This document shows, piece after piece, positions 10,019 through 22,000 of a DNA stretch of 64,000 bases; the stretch's first letter is position 1, and each line of letters starts with the position of its first letter. The notes beneath the pieces are model-generated. The model was not told the origin of the DNA, did no database searches, and worked only from the letters and a program-made list of their open reading frames with translations. The translations under genes and the position numbers were made by a program. This DNA comes from Amorphophallus konjac (lineage: Eukaryota; Streptophyta; Magnoliopsida; Alismatales; Araceae): the NCBI GenBank assembly GCA_022559845.1, contig JAHNEJ010002744.1, positions 62,001-126,000 on the forward strand, written 5' to 3'.

Positions 10019-13000
10019 GTGCACCTTTTCGTAATTTACTTGTTTTCTGGTGGATTGAAACCCGCATAAATGCACATAGACAATTGGCTACTTATTTAAC
10101 CATTTTAATCATGCTGATTCTATCCTTTTTTGGAAAAAAGTGGAACATTTTACAAATTTAGGGTGTTTTAGGGGTTTCTGAAAAAAAATTATTCTTTGGG
10201 AAAGGATTTTTTTTTCTTCTCAGACTAAAAAGTATTCTCAGAAAAAAATAATTTTCTAATGGTTAGAGGTTTTAGGAAAAGTTAAATGTTATGTTGGTTT
10301 GTGCTAAATCTCAACCATTGATAAGGGAGGGAGGAAAAGATCTATGGAGAATAAGATAGAAGTCCAGTTTTTGTTCCAGGAGAAAAAAGTTTTTCTCTGT
10401 CTTGAGGTAGGAAATTTTGAGTCAATTTCTCACACTTGGAACAATTTTTTTTTCTAACCGTTTATTTTACTAAACAACTAATCTTGGGAAACTAACTTTT
10501 CCCAGAAAGTAGACTTTTCCCTCTAGTCTCCCAAAATCCGTAACCCACCCTTACATCACTATGAGGCCTCCACTCGCATCTGTACATCTTTTAGTCTGCA
10601 AGCCACATCCCATTTCATTAAGGGAATGCCAGCTGAATTGCCTTTGTGACCACCCCGCAAGAATCTTTTCCTTATAGTATCTACCATTTTATAGACTGTG
10701 GCTGTTACAGAAAACACAGATAGGAAATTGTGAGAATCAGAAGACAGGACTGAGTTACTGCCACCAAGTGATAGATGTCTTGCTTTCAGAGTAGCTAATC
10801 TCCGCTGGGAGTCTGGTGAGCATTGGATCGCACTCTGCAACTTATAACTGTCTGTAATGTAGCTGTAAATCATATTTTACAGGAAGATACTCCACTCGAC
10901 AACCCAATATGAATTCATAGTTATGAACCCTACCCTCATCCATGTTAACATGGAGCAGCGACCTTTTGTTAAAGTTGATTTTCAAACCAGAGCAAATTCC
11001 CAAACTTCAAAGAATGAAGGGTAACATTCTCTTCTTCATTCTTATTTCCACTGTCCCTTGGTTCTTTTCTTTCTTTTTTCTGCTCTTTGTTTTCCTTCTT
11101 CTTCACCCCCAAAAAATAAAAATAAAAAACTTTCCTCTTCTTTCGCCTTCTCCTTCTTCTTGGTCCAGCATCCCACTTGCTCCTTTCTTCTCTCACCTCA
11201 AATCATGGACAATCAACCATGAAAAGTCACTTGAGGACATCAGACCCCTAGAAAGTCACTTGAGGACGTCAGACGACTCAGACCCCCTAGTCACTGCATG
11301 GAAACTGTCCTGACAGTTCATGTTATTTGCTGATCTTAATGAAATATCCAATATGAGTCAGATGGCGCAGGTTGAATGTGAGCTGGTCCAATTTAGTTTA
11401 ATTTTGAGCAGTTACACTTTTAACATTACTAACCTATTTCTGTCTCTTTTGATCTTTGTTCATCTCTTAAGTGAGGTATTTTTAGGGCCCTTTTTGTATT
11501 CATAGAAAAAGTGCTGATATTATGTAAAAGAACTCTTTTTTGATGGAAATATGAACAGTTAATTAGGCCATTGTATAACTATTATATATCATTGTGTATC
11601 TACATTTTTCTTTATTAATAAAATGTGGTACTATCTTATTCTAAGGAAAAAGATAATGCTTCATCAGTATTTTGCTTTGACTCCAATAGTAAACAAACAA
11701 TGTCGCTGATAGAAGACAATCCAATTCATAGATACTTATCCTCGTATGTCTACATTTTTTCTTTAGTAATAAAATGTGGTACCATCTTATTTTGAGGAAA
11801 AAGTTGATGGTTCATCTGTATTTTGCATGGACACCAATAGTAAATAAAAGATGTCATTGCTAGAAGACAATCCAATTCATTGATACTTACGTAAACTGTG
11901 GGGTATCAAAAAGCAAGGACATGAGAGGTGTTGGTATCAAAAACGTTAGAGATTTTAATGTTGCTCTTTTGTGCAAGTGGATGTGGCAAGTGGATGTGGA
12001 AACTGGGGGTAGGAGATTGTGGTTTGTGGGATCAGGTCATTAGGCAGAGGTACTTTGACAGAGTAAGATTTGGGACATGATATCGACATCTCAACATTGT
12101 ATTTCTCACATCTGGAGAGGTAGCATCTTGACAGGCATGGACTTTATGACTTCCAGTGTCTGGGTCCGGTTTGGCCCAAGGATGACAGTTTCGATTTCGG
12201 TGTCGATCGTGTCCGAAACCGAAACGTCTCGGTTTCGGCCGAAACCGACCGAAACCTGTTCAAAACATTCAAAAAAATTTAGAAAAAATCATAAAAATCC
12301 ATAAAAAATGAATTATAAAAAAATAGAAAAAATCATTGGACATGCATTTGAGTGTGAATAAATTAGATTATGTGCTAGAAGTAGGCATTGGACATGTTAA
12401 ACTAATATTCGCTACATATTAAGTATGAAGTTGGTTCAAGCAATACAATAAAAATTACAAACATAGTAAATGTTACAGAAATTAAATGATCTCTACCGAA
12501 ATAATGATGCACTAACATAGATAATAGCTGGAAGAACTCTCTCCCTCATCGTCTGGCTTCTGCTGTTGATACGTTTCTGCTGTTGATACCTATAAAAAGG
12601 CTGCACATATTCTGTATATTCGTTGTAACCAAAAAATGATGCAGCCAAGTCGTGCATCCCTCTTTGGATCTCTCTTGGAGTATAAAGTTGTTGGCTTGAT
12701 TGGAATCCAGAACCAGCATAAGAAGCAGAATCTTGAGGATTAGAAGAAGATGTTGACCCATAACTGTTACTGGTTGGAACTGGATGAAATTGGAATCCTG
12801 GTTGATGACCCCCCTCATACATGCCTATTTCGTGTTGGCCACCTCCATAATCTGTTGGATGTCTATATTGGCTCTGTGAATCATATCCTCCTTCACTATG
12901 ACTATATCTTCTGCTCGTGTCAGCGTGGAAGGAGGAAGTAGGTGCATACATGCCACCACCAATAGTAGCACCTGCAGCTGCATTAGGATCATCACTTGGT

Positions 13001-16000
13001 GCATCATCATCATTAGAACCATAAGAAATAAATCGCCTTCTAGCCTTTGGCTCTATTTTTTTTGACGTGACTTTATCCTTCATCTTTGAAAGCAATCATT
13101 TTCCCCGTGGTGTGTCTCACATAAACTTGCTTCATCTGCTCAATGGTCGGGTCCTCTCGCGTAGCAACACTAGTCTTCTCAGTCATCTCATGCACTGATG
13201 TACTTCTTCTTAAGGATGGAGGTGGCTTGACCATTGTAGGAGTGACTGGCCCGCTATCTGATTCTGAGTATCTACCTGGCTCAATCTCAGGCTGCTGCTC
13301 AGTGTCGTCAACAAATAAAGCTGGGTCCTCTCTCTAGTGCACATGAGTCACTCTTGGTCTCTTGGTTGATCCTCTGAATTCTGGATCCCTTGGTTCATCT
13401 TCATTCAATATACCCTCTGCCCATGTTCTGTCATCAGGATAAAAAACGGGGTCATCAACATGTGCTTGTACCTCTACCCAAGATTGTAAGGGATTGTCAT
13501 CATCAAATAATGCGTCCACCTCAATTTTGCCAGTTGTATCGTCTGTGACGCGTTTGTCCCTCAACTATCGTCTCAGCTTCATGTTCTTTATTCTCAACCT
13601 TATGTTGCAGTGGTCATAAACCAATTTTTCTAGCTGTTCAGTCTTTAGCCGATTGTGAACCTTTGAGTGTATAAGGCTGAATGTGCTCCAATTCCTTTCA
13701 CATTGACTTGTTGATGTTGTTTGACTCAACACCCTAATTGCAATGTAAGCCAATGCATTATTGCCCAAATCCCTATTGTTCACCATTATCCACCAGTCAA
13801 TTGTTCCACCAACCATAAACAAATAAATGTAAGATATAAGTGAAGATCAATTCTTCATGATGCAGTAATAAATATTGACTCAATTTAAGTACACAGATTT
13901 AGTATACCCGGGCTCACTCTTCTCACAACGTATTGCAATTGTGAGTCAGAATATGTCATAGTCCTCAATCTATAACTATCCACCTATATGGATAAAGTAA
14001 CAATTAACATAAGTAATCAAGTAATTTCTTTTCCTAAGGCAAACTTGTAGCTCGGCCTGAAGCCTCTTTTCTGGTGTCCTCGATAAACGACCAATGACTG
14101 TTAAGGTGTCTTGAAACACCTCGCGAGCAACGTTTGTATTGGCATTGTACATAAATCGAGGGTTGAGGGTGTAAGATGTAAATTAACCTAAAAACAATGA
14201 ACTTTATATCGGTACAATTAATCACTCACCAGTTGCATACAATTCATGGTGTATTTAATGTTTTGTTCGATCTGTTGTCAATAATTTTCCACCACTTCTC
14301 ATGTTCTCTGGGAAGGGATTTATGCAACTCTAACTTGGCACGGTCCATGGCCTCATACGTATATCTCATGCCATTCTTCTCATCGTCATCCACCATTCTT
14401 AGGACCTTCACGAGAGGTGTGATGATTTGTACGTAACGTGAGACCTTGTTCCAAAATTTGATGTCTTCCACGATGTGGCACACATCCAAATAATTCATCT
14501 GAGCATCAAGATTGGATTTGTCTATATAATCCCGCATGAAATTGTGGTACATGAAAGATTTGAGCTTATTCTTATACCTGTGCAAGGACTCCAAAGATAT
14601 GAAATTCGAAGCAAATCTTGTTGGCCTTGCACGGATGATATCTTGGCCCCCACTTGCATGTTCTCTGAGTATGTTCAAGATCCTAGGATGGCCATAAATG
14701 TACTGTGTGATATTCTGTGCCCTTTCAATTGTCTTCTTCACATTTTTGTCTTTCCCATTGTCTTCAAGTATCAAGTCCAGACAATGTGCTGCACATGAGA
14801 GCCAATATAAATGCTTGCACTTCTGCATCAACTTCCTCCCTGCAGCCTTGTAATTGGTTTCATTTTCGGTGACTACTTGCACAACATGTTCCTCTCCAAT
14901 TTGTTGTACCATGTCATATATCACATGAAACAAATAATTTGCATTCTTTTCATAATTTTATGCATCAACTTATTTCACAAATATTGTACCTTCTATGCAA
15001 TAAATCAGAAAGTTGATCATGGACTTGTGGTATCACTCCAATCATCACACATAATGGTACATCCTCTCTCCATCCAGATATGTTTGAAGCTTTCAACCTA
15101 CTGATGAAGCTCCTCAATCTCTCTCTCAAGGCCACACTCGTATATGTCTCTACGTGACGAGGCCTTTAAGCCAGGGCCAGCATTTGCTATGGCATCAAGC
15201 ATAGGCTGTCAGTATTCTGATTCAGCTGCATGTGTAGGCACACCTGTATAGAAAAATCATTTGCAAATACTTTTACATGCATGTCCTGCAACTTCAGTTG
15301 ATTTTTTTGACCCCTCTCAATGCTTACTTGATTTTTGGCTATGTAGCACAGAAGGTTATTTTTGACTGTGTAGCACTTTGTCTTTTGTGCTACACCAGCT
15401 GTACTGGAGTAGGTCCCTGATCCTATCGGTGCTTTCCCTTCCTTCGAGCTGCTTGTTCATGCTCTACTGTTTCGGTTAGCTCTGGATGTGAATCCTCAGT
15501 GCCTTCCTCCTCCTCATCATCCCTCATTCCCTTTCTGCTTACTCTGCCTGAAATCTCCTCAACAATTTCAGCCTGATTTTCAGTCCTTCGTTGCATCATG
15601 TCTTTTTTGCCCAAAAGGCACTGGCGCATTTCTTCTGCCATCTGTCGGGGACATCTGTCGCATTGCTTGACCTCTCCTCTTATCGCTGCCAAATACTGCT
15701 TTCCTCTAGTAATTCCGTGATGTATCTGTTTATCACAATAATTACATTTGGTTTTTCTCTTTCCAGCATCAACTAAAGTGAGGTGGGTCCACCCCGGATC
15801 GTCCTGCCCTTGCTGCTCCTGACCTTGTTCACGTCTAGTCATGATGCTGCATTAAGACACTCAAAGACAAATGGTTGTAAGTACAATGGAAAAATGCAAT
15901 GAAACATAATTAAGTTTTAAATTACGTTGAATTGAGATAATTAGACAAAGTTTCCAATTTTTAATCGCTAATTAGGGTCACTTTTGGGTATTTTGCGTAA

Positions 16001-19000
16001 TTATCATTCATTAAATACAATTACCAACATGCTCCCGTCCTAAAACATTCAATGAAACTTAATTGAGTTTCAATTGATGTTAAATTTACCTAATTAGATA
16101 AAACCCCCAAATTTAAATCGCTAATTAGGCCTTAATTTGTGGATTTACCCTAATTGCCCAGCGTGTAATACAATTAACAGTATGCTCTCACCCTAAAACA
16201 TTCAATGAAGTTTTATTAAGTTTCAATTGACGTTAAAATTATTGAATTAGACAAAACCTTCAAATTTAAATGACTAATTAGGCCCTAATTTGGGGATTTA
16301 ACGTAATTACCCGACGTATAATACAATTAGTATCATGCTCTCACCCTAAAGTATTCAATGAAGTTTAATTAAGTTTTAATTGACGCTAAACTTACCTAAT
16401 TAGACAAAAATTTCAAATTTAAATCCCCAATTAGGCCCTAATTAGGCAGGTTTACCATAATTTACGTATAAAGACTAATATATTGTATATAACCTTACCT
16501 GCAACAAGAAAACTAGCAAACAAAGAAAAAATACAAAAACTTACATCCTTCTTGAGGAATCTTCAACCCAATGATGTGAACGGTGGCGGCAGCTACGCAA
16601 TGTAAACAGTAAGAAACGACGGCGGCGGCGGCAAGATCTCCTCTCAGAAGCAAAAGCTCCTCCCAAGCTCCCCCCTACCCCTCCTCCACCTCCCCTGGCG
16701 GCAACACCTCTAAGATCTCAGATTTGAGGGGTGTAGCGGAACCGAACTCCCCTTGAAAGGGGAGTTCGCATCCGGTTTCACCAGGTTTCGGGCGTATCGG
16801 GCCGAAATAGGCGAAATCAGGTGAAATCGGATTCAATTTCGCCCGAAATAATAAAAAATATATATTTTTTAGTTTCGGACCTGTTATAGTGAACATGTCC
16901 TGTTTCGTATCGGGTAGGTCCGAAACTGATACGTTTCGGCCAAAATGTATCGGTTTTGGCTGAAACTGCCATCCATGGCTGGGCGGGGGGACAAATGTTT
17001 ATTTTGACGTGACAGATGGTGTGGTGATTTCACCCTTGAGGAGTCTTAACCCAGCCTCTGCTATTCAGGGATGGCAGTACTGATTTTGGCCGGGTCCGAA
17101 ATTGAAATCATTTCGGTTTCGGTTCGAACCAATTAAATTATTATTATTTTCTTAAAACCCTACATTTGGTTTCCGCCCGGCTTCGGCCTTGGGGTGTCGT
17201 TTCGTTTCGGTCCGAAACCGAAACGTTTCGGCCGAAACGTTTCAGTTTCGACCGAAACTGCCATCTATGTTGCTATTGTTGCACCCCGTTTGGTCTCAGT
17301 ATCCCAGTCTTTTTGATTTTCAGCTATTAGGAGGGATGTGGTTGTTGGCATTCAGAAGGAATCTCAGGTTAGTGGAGATGGATCAGCTAGAGGGCCTACT
17401 TTTCTTATTTGATTTTGTGCCATATGTAGATGCAGATGACTAGTAGTGGTGGAGGTGGGATAAGGAGGGACGCTTCTCAGTTAGGTAAGCCTACTCATAT
17501 ATGTATATATATATATATATCTGATGGAGGGCTGCGTCATAGCCTTGCTTCACAGATTTGGGCTTCTAGGAGTCTCTTAAAGGTGAAGCTCCTCGTATAG
17601 AGGATTTCCATGGGGACTGCCTACTTGTGATAGGATTGCCCCTTTTCTTTAGGATTTATCCATGGTGTGCCATTTGTGTGTTGAGGAGGATGAGACGCTG
17701 AATCATCTCTTCACAAGTTGTTCCGTCTCAAGGGAGGTTTGGTTAAAGTTACAAGGAGGATTCATTCTACTATCGGCATGCAAGGAAGTGTCCAGCTTTT
17801 GATTGGTCTTTGGCATAGGAGGGGGTATCTCAATGGGGATAATGGGGATAGAGTTGTATGGTGGTGATCCTTCATGCTACTTTGTGGGCGTTATTGGGTG
17901 AAAGGAACAATAGATCATTCAGAGGAGAAGCTGGAGCCGTGGATAGAGTGGTTACTTTTATTTGTGAGCGAGTGGGCGTGCTCCTATGTGATGTGAACTC
18001 TCACAATTCTTCCATTTTTTATTTTTTGGGGATTAGTGTGGACCACGCCGTCTCGATGTGAAAGACCTCTTTTGTATAGGGATTTTTTGAGATTTCATTG
18101 ATTGCACTTGTACATCTCTTATTTTTTTAATACAATAGTTGTACTACCCACTGTCGGCAAAAATTTGCAAACTGTTGGGTTTACTTTCTTTGTCGATAAT
18201 GACATTATTGGCTTGAGTTGATGTGTTTTAGCATTTTGCTTTTTATACAATATTTGCACTTTCAGATGAACTTTTCTTGAATTATTCCATTTTGGCTCAA
18301 ATGGGCATTCTTTTGGTCACCTTTTTAGATATTTTGATTTCCTTGTCTTTATTAATAAAATGTTTTATGCTGTGTGGTCCATCTGACACCTGGCTTTATT
18401 ACACCATTATCCAGGTAGTAGTTGGGCAGCATTGCATTGTTCCTGGTTATTCAAAAGTGTCTTTATGCCCTCAGCCATGCATCCAGGATAGTGATGAAGA
18501 GCTTGAGTATGCTGACTCCAATAGTTGAGTTTATGAAAGCTGATTTATTTATGGTTCATTTTCCGTTTCCCTTTCTTTCTTGTGAGTTTCCGACGAATAT
18601 CATCAATGCTCTGTTCGCTTTGAAGATTTGCAACTAGGTTATCATCTGGCTGTGGACATTAATTAAATCTTTGTAATAAAATCTTTCTTGGATTTAAAGC
18701 TAAACCAGGTAAATTGGTCGAGACTTTGGAGTACCAGGGATTGAATGAAGTTGATAGTGCATAAATGCTAACTAATTCGAGATATCCTTCAAAAGCTGAC
18801 GGTGTTGATAATGTTTGTGAATAACTGCTCAATAATTCCTGGTTTCCTTTAAAATCTGACAGTGTTGATAATGTCATGATAGGTGAAACTCACCTAATGG
18901 ATGAAGAAACATATTACTTCTGATGTTTTTATTTTGTGTTTTTGCTAAGGAAGGAGGAGATTAAGACAAATTTGGTAAATATGTTTCGGAATAATTACAA

Positions 19001-22000
19001 AGATAAAGTAAACTGCAAATACATTTATCCTGTCTGGGTATGTTGATTAGTTATTCTGTGATGTTTGCAAAATTATGTTTTGCATAGTGGTGTTACGATC
19101 TACGTTACGTGGATCGTTCGGGGGGACAAAAGATACCTGTACTGCATCCACACCCAATTCCATACTTATGTTTCTGTCAGCAATACCAGTTCAAATTCCT
19201 GGAAAACTTTAAGGACCACCATACTTAATTCTCAACTGCATATAATTTCATATCTACACTCAGGTAAAACTGGTTATCACGGAAAAGTATAGATATTCAA
19301 CACAGGAATTCTGTAAAAGTTCTAATAGCTCAGAATTTTTGCCATTGAGCAAAACAGCTTGGGTGGCATCAAGGATATTGGGCTAAGAATTTGACTACTA
19401 TGAAGTTCAATGTTTTGGACTTTTTATCTTTTTCTGTCTCATAGTGAGGCTTTCATCCTCTTTTCACTTCTACTGTATTTAGTTCTCTTCCTGTGATATA
19501 GGTGGTAATGCTGGGACATATAATGCAGCTATTTAGCCTCCATGTATAGGTTGATATGCAGAAAATATGTGGGGACTTTGGACGTGATCTTTTTCTTCTC
19601 TCTTTTTTTAATATGAAAGTTCATTATTTTACAACCATTATGCATGTAAAAGCTTTCCATAATGCAGAAATGTTAGACATCCACCGTATCATTGTGTCAA
19701 GGTGCTATCTTATTATCCTATTAAGGCATGTGCATCCAGTTACATGACATGCACATCCATGTTGGAAAACTTGGGTGCTATATCATATTGGCATTTTGAA
19801 AATGTTCTTGGTTAATATTGTGTTTTATGTTTTCTGTAATGCCAAAATTTGTGTTTCTTTTTTTTGTTGTTTTTAGAAACATGTAGTGAATGTGTTTCAT
19901 AATTATGCACTGCAGCTTCTCTCGCAGATACTTCTATTGCAGAATTCACTCGAGAGACTTCTGAGGTAATTTGAATCATTTACTGTCATAATATTCTGCT
20001 CCAGATGCCTTGTGGTTTTAATGCCTTTTGTATATTCTCAAGATGATTTACAGTGAGGCCATTTTTAGAAAATAAATTTTTTTATCAAATGTGAACAGGT
20101 TTTATGATGTCCATGTGTGTATCTCTTGGTAAGAAATATTCTTCTCCTCCACCATCCCTCCCATACCCTCTCTCCATTTCATCAGATCTGGCCTGACTTT
20201 CTCTTCCATTTCCTCATCCGCCAATTTCTTCTTCCTACTTACTCTTTGCCATTACTTCCTCTCATGACATGTCCCTTAAGTCCCAAGTTACCAGGGGAAC
20301 AGTCATTGCGATTGCGATCCTGAAACCCCTAGGAAAAACATCTCTCTTTAAGATGAAAACTGAAAACTCAACATGCAGCCAAAATTACAAAAGTTGCTAA
20401 AAGCTAATTCTGACACTTCAAGGGACGAGTATACTATATAAGACTTAGAAAATCTCATATTTTTATATATATGTGTTTATGTATGTATGTATGTTTGTAT
20501 AAGGAAAGCTGTCATTGTGCCACATTTTATACATACAGAGCCTTGTAATTAATCAGGGTTGTACAACTATCAGAGTGACTATGAGCCTTCCTAAGAATTC
20601 AGTTTTAAGCGGAATGCAGAGTGCTGTGTTTCAGTAAACAAAAATCATTTTCAAAAGCCAGTAGCTGTATTGATCAGCACGATAATGGGCAAAGTGTATT
20701 TACCAAGTGATAAGAATGCATTCTAACACCTCTGTTATAATAAAAGTGGTGGTGCAATCCACTGTTTCTTCAGAAAAAAAGGGAATGCATTCCAAAAGCT
20801 TTGTAACCAAGTAGCGAAATGTAGCTAAAACCCAGTATCAAATGCCAAGTCAAAACATTGACTGAAGCATCTTATAACGGTGAAATCTGACTTAGATATT
20901 ACCTGTCAATAAAAGCCATATAGCACACTGAGCCTAAATGCATGCTAGAATCACAGCCGCATGCACCAGAGTGCTGCTTGGATCCTTGCCTCTTCTCTCT
21001 CTTCTCCCTTGTAGCACTTTTCCTCCTTGCTTTCATTTGTCCATTTTGCTCACTAGTTATGTTCGTCCCTAACTTCCATGCCTCAATATAGAACGGGGTA
21101 GAAGAACTGCCCCGACTTCTTAGCTCAAATAGTAATTTGTAGTTAAGTCATCATCATCATCAGAGCCTTATCTCATTATTTGGGGCCTGCTATATGAATT
21201 CTATTTCGTCAAAGAATTCTATCAAATGCTGCATTCGTATTTAAACTCAAGAAGCCAATGTTCCTTCTAATAACATCACATCATCTACGAGCTCTTTTAC
21301 TAGCATCCGCTAAGATTTGGACACATCTTTTAACTGGTGCTGAGTTAGGGCAACGGTGCACATGTCCAAACCATGTGTCTATGCTCCCTCATTTTACCAT
21401 CAATTGGAACTACACTCAGGTCCTCACGCATGTGTTCAGTCCTAATCTTATCTTAACTTAGTTTTACCACACATTTATCTCAGCAACCTCATCTCCGCCA
21501 CACGCATTTTGTAAATTTGTTCCTTTCTTATTGCCCAACACTTGGTATCAGATAACAAAGCAGGTTTCACAGCCGTTCTGTAAAATTTCACTTTAAGTGT
21601 CACATTTGTACGACGATCACAAATGACTCCTGATGCACTTCTCAATTTTAACCAACATGCCTTAATCCTGTGTGTAACATCACCATAGATCTCTCCATTC
21701 TCTTGAACAATAGACCCTAGGTATCGAAAACAACTATTTTTTGGAATGTTTTATCCATCAATTAGAATTATGTCTTTTTGTGCTACTCTCCCATTACTAA
21801 AATTGTATTGCATAAATTTCGATATACTCCTACTAATTCTAAAACTTTTAGACTCCAAGGCATGCTTCCAACGTTCTAATTTAACATTTAAACCATCAAT
21901 ACTCTCATCAATTAAAACAGTATCATATGCAAATAACATACACAATGGATCTCATCATGTAATTGTTTTGTTACTTCATCCATAATCAAGGTAAAGAGGT

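Larger units (their letters stand above)
12177..16977 (-). mobile_element. hAT-A: 4.8-kb hAT DNA transposon, decayed
   Basis: The element runs from CAAGGATGACAGTTTCG to CGAAACTGCCATCCATG, giving ~13-bp inverted ends of the pattern CAAGGNTGGCAGT shared with three short elements in this window. The flanking 8-mers GTTTGGCC (12169-12176) and GCTGGGCG (16978-16985) agree at 5 of 8 positions, as an old target-site duplication would. Subterminal blocks are rich in GGTTTCGGCCGAAACC. The transposase remnant lies on the minus strand at 12493-15842. A 153-bp tandem repeat sits between the transposase 5' end and the right terminus. Confidence 0.85.
11894..18160 (+). mobile_element. LINE C: 5'-truncated sense L1 split by two hAT elements
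   Basis: LINE sequence at 11894-12176, 16978-17065 and 17270-18160 is collinear with LINE B and LINE E. It has the thumb region (KSKDMRGVGI, F-N-V-A-L-L-C-K-W-M-W), the HISHIWRG block, and the zf-RVT end with VILHATLWALLGERNN at 17866-17910. The tail finishes TTAATACAATAGTTGTACTA near 18145. The frame is broken even without the hAT insertions. The 5' truncation point is taken as the end of the 151-bp duplication. Confidence 0.8.
10019..18414 (+). other. Intron, 8396 bp
   Basis: GT...AG intron filled by an L1 fragment, a tandem duplication and LINE C with two hAT insertions. Stretches 10019-10150, 11016-11590 and 18165-18414 show nothing recognisable. Confidence 0.9.

Noticed and set aside
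10942..11313. 123-codon open frame on the + strand
   Set aside because: It overlaps an antisense L1 fragment and continues into pyrimidine-rich low-complexity sequence.
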